This document shows, piece after piece, positions 60,329-64,000 of a DNA stretch of 64,000 nucleotides. Within the stretch, counting starts at the first letter, position 1, and every line of letters begins with the position of its first letter. The translations under genes were made by a program, and so were the position numbers. Origin of the DNA: Flagellimonas pacifica (lineage in GTDB: Bacteria > Bacteroidota > Bacteroidia > Flavobacteriales > Flavobacteriaceae); contig NZ_OBEH01000001.1 in the NCBI RefSeq assembly GCF_900215465.1, positions 1 to 64,000 on the forward strand. Reading direction: 5' to 3'. The notes under the pieces were generated by a model. That model made no database searches. It saw only the letters and a list, made by a program, of their open reading frames with translations, and was not told the origin of the DNA.

Positions 60329-60335
60329 CTGAAAA

Positions 60336-60992
60336 CTACTTACAATTATCAATATTGTTGATCATATCCTTGTATTGGCTTTCCAACTGGGCTTCCAATT
60401 GATCCATAAAGCTCAAAACCCGAATCAAATCATCTATAGATTTGTTTCCCAAAGCCTCGGTGGCTTTTTTAAGTTCCCCCTTCACCAAATCCTGCGTGTG
60501 ATACAGCCCTTGTAATTGGTAAAGACAGTCATATCCGAACTCATGAAATATTCCGGTAGACTTTGAAATTTCCCAAGCTATATTGCTCAAATCGGTAATT
60601 TCCAGATATACTTTGGTAAAGCCTTTATATTTATAAAGTTTATCATCCACTTTGACCGAATCCATTTTTCGATAAAACTCCGGGTAACGTTGAACAAAAA
60701 TATTCATCATATCTGGGTTTAAAACCAAATCGCCCTCCTTGTTCTCCAGGCTTCCAAGTTCATCAAAAAAAGAAGGTATTTTTTGGTTTTTTAATCTACT
60801 CTCTTCAAGCTGAGCGAGATTGTTGCGCAATTCGTCCTTTATTTTGACCAATGCAATTTCCTTATTCTTCTGAATGGATTTTGAAGCATTCCAATCGTTA
60901 AACCAAATGGCCAGATTAATGCCTACAAAAAGCAATAATATCTCACCTAGAATGTATTTCCAATTAAGGTTTTTAAGCTTGAAGAATCGCAT
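60336..60992 (-). CDS. DUF6090 family membrane protein
   Basis: 218 residues. The start LNWKYILGEILLLFVGINLAIWFNDWNASK gives one transmembrane helix (about 13-30) and the DUF6090 signature; a helical cytoplasmic or periplasmic domain of about 180 residues follows. No catalytic motif is visible. It lies 3 bases after alaS and 7 bases before the GSCFA gene, so alaS to DUF4230 may be one transcript. Function unknown. Confidence 0.85.
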   Translation of the reverse strand: MRFFKLKNLNWKYILGEILLLFVGINLAIWFNDWNASKSIQKNKEIALVKIKDELRNNLAQLEESRLKNQKIPSFFDELGSLENKEGDLVLNPDMMNIFVQRYPEFYRKMDSVKVDDKLYKYKGFTKVYLEITDLSNIAWEISKSTGIFHEFGYDCLYQLQGLYHTQDLVKGELKKATEALGNKSIDDLIRVLSFMDQLEAQLESQYKDMINNIDNCK

Positions 60993-60995
60993 ATC

Positions 60996-63620
60996 TTAGT
61001 TTGTCTTGGCAACAAACCCTCTTGCATTTTTTAATGCATCCGCTATTCCAGAAGGATTTTTACCTCCGGCAGTGGCAAAGAAAGGCTGCCCGCCTCCGCC
61101 TCCTTGGATGTGTTTACCCAACTCTCGCACAATGTTGCCAGCATTTAATCCCTTGTTTGACGCCATTTCCTTGGAAATGTAACAAGACAGTATCGCTTTT
61201 CCATCTTTTTCTGCACCTAGTAACAGAAATAGATTCGAAACCTGCCCACCCATTTCAAAGGCCAAATCTTTAATGCCTGCAGCATCTAAATCAACCTTCT
61301 TAGCCAAAAATTGAATTCCATTGACTTCTTCAAGTTCGGCAATTAATTCGTTTTTAAGACCTTTGGCTTTGTCCTTTAATAGTTGCTCCACCTGCTTTTT
61401 TAAAGTTGCATTCTCCTCTTGCAAACTTTCCACAGCTTTAACAGGGTCTTGGGCCTTGTTCAATAAATCCTTTATCTCAAACAACATTCGGTTGTTCTTA
61501 AAGTAGAATTCCTTCACTGCATCGGAACTAATTGCCTCAATCCTTCGGATTCCTGCTGCAACAGCTCCTTCGGAAACAATTTTAAAGTGCCAGATATCCG
61601 CAGTGTTCTTCACATGGGTTCCACCACATAATTCTATGGACTGCCCAAAACGGACCGTCCGGACCGTATCGCCATATTTTTCTCCAAACAACGCCATAGC
61701 ACCTTGCTCCATAGCTTCTTTAATGGGGATATTTCGGTTTTCCTCAAAAGGAAGCTGTCCTTCAATTCGTGCATTCACAAAATTCTCCACATCACGAAGC
61801 TCTTTCACAGTCATTTTTGAAAAGTGCGAAAAGTCGAACCGAAGGTGCTTGGAGTGCACTGCCGATCCTTTTTGTTCCACATGCGAACCCAAAACTTCTC
61901 GCAAAGCTTGATGCAACAAATGCGTTGCGGTATGATTGCTTGCAGTACGCTGCCTTTGTTTTTTATCGACCACTGCTTTCAGCGTGCCGGAAATGTTCTT
62001 GGGTAGGTTACTGGAAAAATGAACAACTTCGTTATTCTCTCTTTTGGTATCCAAAATGTAAACCACATCACCGTTGGGAACTTCCAGATAACCTTTATCT
62101 CCAACCTGTCCACCACCTTCTGGATAGAACGGGGTTAGATTGAAAACCATTTGATATTGATCTCCTTCTTTCTTACTGCTGACTTTTCGGTATTTTACCA
62201 ACTTCACATCAGCCTCAAGACTATCATAGCCAATAAATTCCTGTTCAGAATCTTCAAGCAACACGGTCCAGTCGTCCTTAGAAATTTCAGAAGCAGCCCT
62301 AGATCTGTCTTTTTGTGCTTTCAAGGATTTTTCAAAACCTTCAGCATCCAGTTTATATCCCTTTTCTTCAAGAATCAATGAAGTAAGATCTATCGGAAAT
62401 CCAAAAGTATCATACAGCTCAAAGGCTTTTTCACCATCTACAGTTTTACCATTGGTAGATTTTATTACTGAGTCCAACAGCACTAATCCTTGTTCCAAGG
62501 TACTCAAAAACGAACTTTCCTCTTCCTTGACTACATTCTCTATCAACTGGTATTGCTCACGAAGCTCTGGAAAGGCTTTGCCCATGGTTTCACCCAACAC
62601 TTTTACCAATCGATAGATAAATGGTTTGTTGGTACCCAAAAAGGTAAATCCATAGCGTATGGCACGTCTTAAAATCCTTCGGATTACATACCCAGCACCA
62701 TTATTACTCGGTAATTGTCCATCTGCAATTGAAAAAGCAACAGCCCTAATATGATCGGCAACCACACGAATTGCAATATCCGTCTGTTCGTCCTTTCCGT
62801 ATTTCTGGCCGGTGATAATTTCTATCTCACGGATAAGCGGAGTAAAAACATCGGTATCATAGTTGGATTGCACACCTTGCAACACCATACAAAGGCGTTC
62901 AAAGCCCATTCCGGTATCCACATGTTTTTCAGGAAGACTTTCCAATTTTTCATTGGCTTTACGATTGTACTGCATAAAGACCAAATTCCATATTTCCACA
63001 ACCTGCGGATGATCCTGGTTAACCAGCGAAGCACCTGGAACCTTAGCTTTTTCTTCCTTAGATCGAATATCCACATGGATTTCAGAACATGGCCCGCAGG
63101 GACCTTGATCACCCATCTCCCAAAAATTGTCCTTTTTGTTCCCCATGATGATTCTATCCTCTGGAACTATGGCTTTCCATAACTCAAAAGCCTCTTTGTC
63201 CATTTCTAAATTATCTGCATCATCACTTCCTTCAAAAACAGAAACATAAAGGCTGTCCTTGTCTATTTTATAGACTTTGGTCAATAACTCCCATGCCCAT
63301 TGAATGGCTTCTTTCTTAAAATAGTCTCCAAAGCTCCAGTTACCCAACATCTCAAACATGGTGTGATGATAAGTATCCTTGCCCACCTCATCCAAATCAT
63401 TGTGCTTTCCGCTTACACGGAGGCATTTCTGGGTATCCGACACCCTTTTGGAAACCGGTACCGAATTTCCCAAGAAAAACTCTTTAAACTGATTCATTCC
63501 CGCATTGGTGAACATCAAAGTAGGGTCATCTTTCATCACCATAGGTGCAGATGAAACGATTTTATGTTCCTTCCCTTTGAAAAAATTTAAAAACTGGGTT
63601 CTAACTTCTTGGGATGTCAT
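60996..63620 (-). CDS. alaS: Alanyl-tRNA synthetase
   Basis: 874 residues, normal length. Class II synthetase core (1-240) with [16 protein letters not shown] and [15 protein letters not shown]; tRNA recognition region; editing domain (about 560-700) with the zinc-type motif [11 protein letters not shown] and [14 protein letters not shown], which removes wrongly attached Ser and Gly; coiled C-terminal domain with [15 protein letters not shown]. It charges tRNA-Ala. It heads the minus-strand gene group at 58.7-63.6 kb. Confidence 0.97.
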   Translation of the reverse strand: MTSQEVRTQFLNFFKGKEHKIVSSAPMVMKDDPTLMFTNAGMNQFKEFFLGNSVPVSKRVSDTQKCLRVSGKHNDLDEVGKDTYHHTMFEMLGNWSFGDYFKKEAIQWAWELLTKVYKIDKDSLYVSVFEGSDDADNLEMDKEAFELWKAIVPEDRIIMGNKKDNFWEMGDQGPCGPCSEIHVDIRSKEEKAKVPGASLVNQDHPQVVEIWNLVFMQYNRKANEKLESLPEKHVDTGMGFERLCMVLQGVQSNYDTDVFTPLIREIEIITGQKYGKDEQTDIAIRVVADHIRAVAFSIADGQLPSNNGAGYVIRRILRRAIRYGFTFLGTNKPFIYRLVKVLGETMGKAFPELREQYQLIENVVKEEESSFLSTLEQGLVLLDSVIKSTNGKTVDGEKAFELYDTFGFPIDLTSLILEEKGYKLDAEGFEKSLKAQKDRSRAASEISKDDWTVLLEDSEQEFIGYDSLEADVKLVKYRKVSSKKEGDQYQMVFNLTPFYPEGGGQVGDKGYLEVPNGDVVYILDTKRENNEVVHFSSNLPKNISGTLKAVVDKKQRQRTASNHTATHLLHQALREVLGSHVEQKGSAVHSKHLRFDFSHFSKMTVKELRDVENFVNARIEGQLPFEENRNIPIKEAMEQGAMALFGEKYGDTVRTVRFGQSIELCGGTHVKNTADIWHFKIVSEGAVAAGIRRIEAISSDAVKEFYFKNNRMLFEIKDLLNKAQDPVKAVESLQEENATLKKQVEQLLKDKAKGLKNELIAELEEVNGIQFLAKKVDLDAAGIKDLAFEMGGQVSNLFLLLGAEKDGKAILSCYISKEMASNKGLNAGNIVRELGKHIQGGGGGQPFFATAGGKNPSGIADALKNARGFVAKTN

Positions 63621-63670
63621 TGAATTTGCTAGGGTTTTATTAAATTTAACACTTTAAGAAAAACAATTTT

Positions 63671-63678
63671 TATATTTG
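63671..63678 (+). promoter_or_regulatory. -7 promoter box of the gene at 63726
   Basis: TATATTTG fits TAnnTTTG, 47 bases before the start codon. No clear TTTG -33 box at the usual distance, so moderate confidence. Confidence 0.45.
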
Positions 63679-63725
63679 TTTGTTTTCTTAAAAAAGAATG
63701 CGCAAAAATAGGATAAAATACCTTC

Positions 63726-64000
63726 ATGTCTAAAGTTAAGTACTATTACGATCCAGATACCCTTTCCTATCGAAAGATAGAGCCCAAAAAATCCAAAAAG
63801 TATAGGAATCTTTTCTTTTTTGTTGTAGGTGCCGCTTTGTTTGGGCTTTTAGGACTAATTGTTCTGCTTAATACCAACTTACTAAATACGCCCAAAGAAC
63901 TTTCACTTGACCGCGAAGTGCGCAATTATGAGCTGCAATTTGAGATATTGACCAAAAAAATGGAGCAAATGGAGCAGGTTCTGGCCAACATTGAAGATCG
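63726..64000 (+). CDS. Probable M23 family peptidase, 5' part only
   Basis: The first 91 residues are visible before the window ends. MSKVKYYYDPDTLSYRKIEP, a transmembrane helix (about 29-47, FFFVVGAALFGLLGLIVLL) and a coiled-coil start (LQFEILTKKMEQMEQVLANI) fit the N-terminus of flavobacterial membrane-anchored M23 peptidoglycan endopeptidases. The catalytic domain is outside the window, so the call rests on N-terminal likeness. Divergent from alaS, a common arrangement in the family. Confidence 0.75.
   Translation, partial: MSKVKYYYDPDTLSYRKIEPKKSKKYRNLFFFVVGAALFGLLGLIVLLNTNLLNTPKELSLDREVRNYELQFEILTKKMEQMEQVLANIED

Overview
The window looks like chromosome from a marine-type Flavobacteriaceae bacterium (phylum Bacteroidota; a Muricauda/Allomuricauda-like relative is my guess, not a proof). 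The evidence is the SusC/SusD pair, the FecI/FecR plus STN-type TonB receptor set, HmuY, DUF6607, DUF6090, GSCFA and DUF5522 proteins, AT-rich spacers, and TAnnTTTG promoters in place of the E. coli type. No tRNA, CRISPR array, prophage or transposase gene was found. The left edge holds the promoter and leader of an rRNA operon whose 16S gene should lie just outside the window on the minus strand.

Layout. 0.2-8 kb: outer-membrane porin, an orphan SusCD pair and a membrane-anchored AraC regulator. 8.3-18.9 kb: housekeeping and envelope genes (rnhB, an OmpA-like protein, lipB, a 51-residue YqaE/Pmp3 protein, a membrane LuxR-type regulator, lysS). 18.9-25.5 kb: four collinear genes of the 'planctomycete cytochrome' type (PSCyt1/DUF1549/DUF1553, DUF1501, an exported sugar isomerase-like protein, and a DUF2231-cytochrome-LRR fusion). 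25.5-30.6 kb: ECF sigma factor, anti-sigma FecR and a TonB receptor with an STN domain, followed by an SLC13 carrier. 32.2-33.6 kb: two exported proteins built from a 35-residue repeat (LGFDTxxYLPEGFDPY). 33.9-40.2 kb: a large zinc metalloprotease, small exported proteins and a SatD/DUF3307 pair behind three 28-bp operator-like repeats. 40.2-43 kb: an NmrA-like/DUF1772/membrane protein operon with an AraC regulator. 43-47.3 kb: a haem or iron uptake locus (DUF6607, TonB receptor, HmuY, DoxX) with a Fur-box palindrome. 47.6-49.3 kb: an alpha/beta hydrolase and a TetR regulator with matching operators.

47.3-51.8 kb is the accessory stretch. It has a stand-alone proteasome-like Ntn hydrolase, an unknown 96-residue gene, a truncated XRE regulator, and at least four copies of a REP-like multi-hairpin element clustered around a DUF559 (Vsr-like) nuclease gene. 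51.8-64 kb returns to core genes: hemL, a LysM glucosaminidase, a PLP desulfhydrase/deaminase, a small HExxH membrane protein, DUF5522, DUF4136, an Lrp/AsnC regulator divergent from an aromatic amino acid hydroxylase, DUF4230, GSCFA, DUF6090, alaS and the start of a probable M23 peptidase. A second dispersed repeat family (TCGACTGCGCTCGA type) occurs at 51.8 and 53.1 kb, and an in-frame copy sits inside the GSCFA coding sequence at 59.6 kb.

The strongest candidates for something undescribed are the REP-like elements with the DUF559 nuclease, the 35-residue repeat proteins, the lone Ntn hydrolase, and the SatD/DUF3307 pair with its triple operator.
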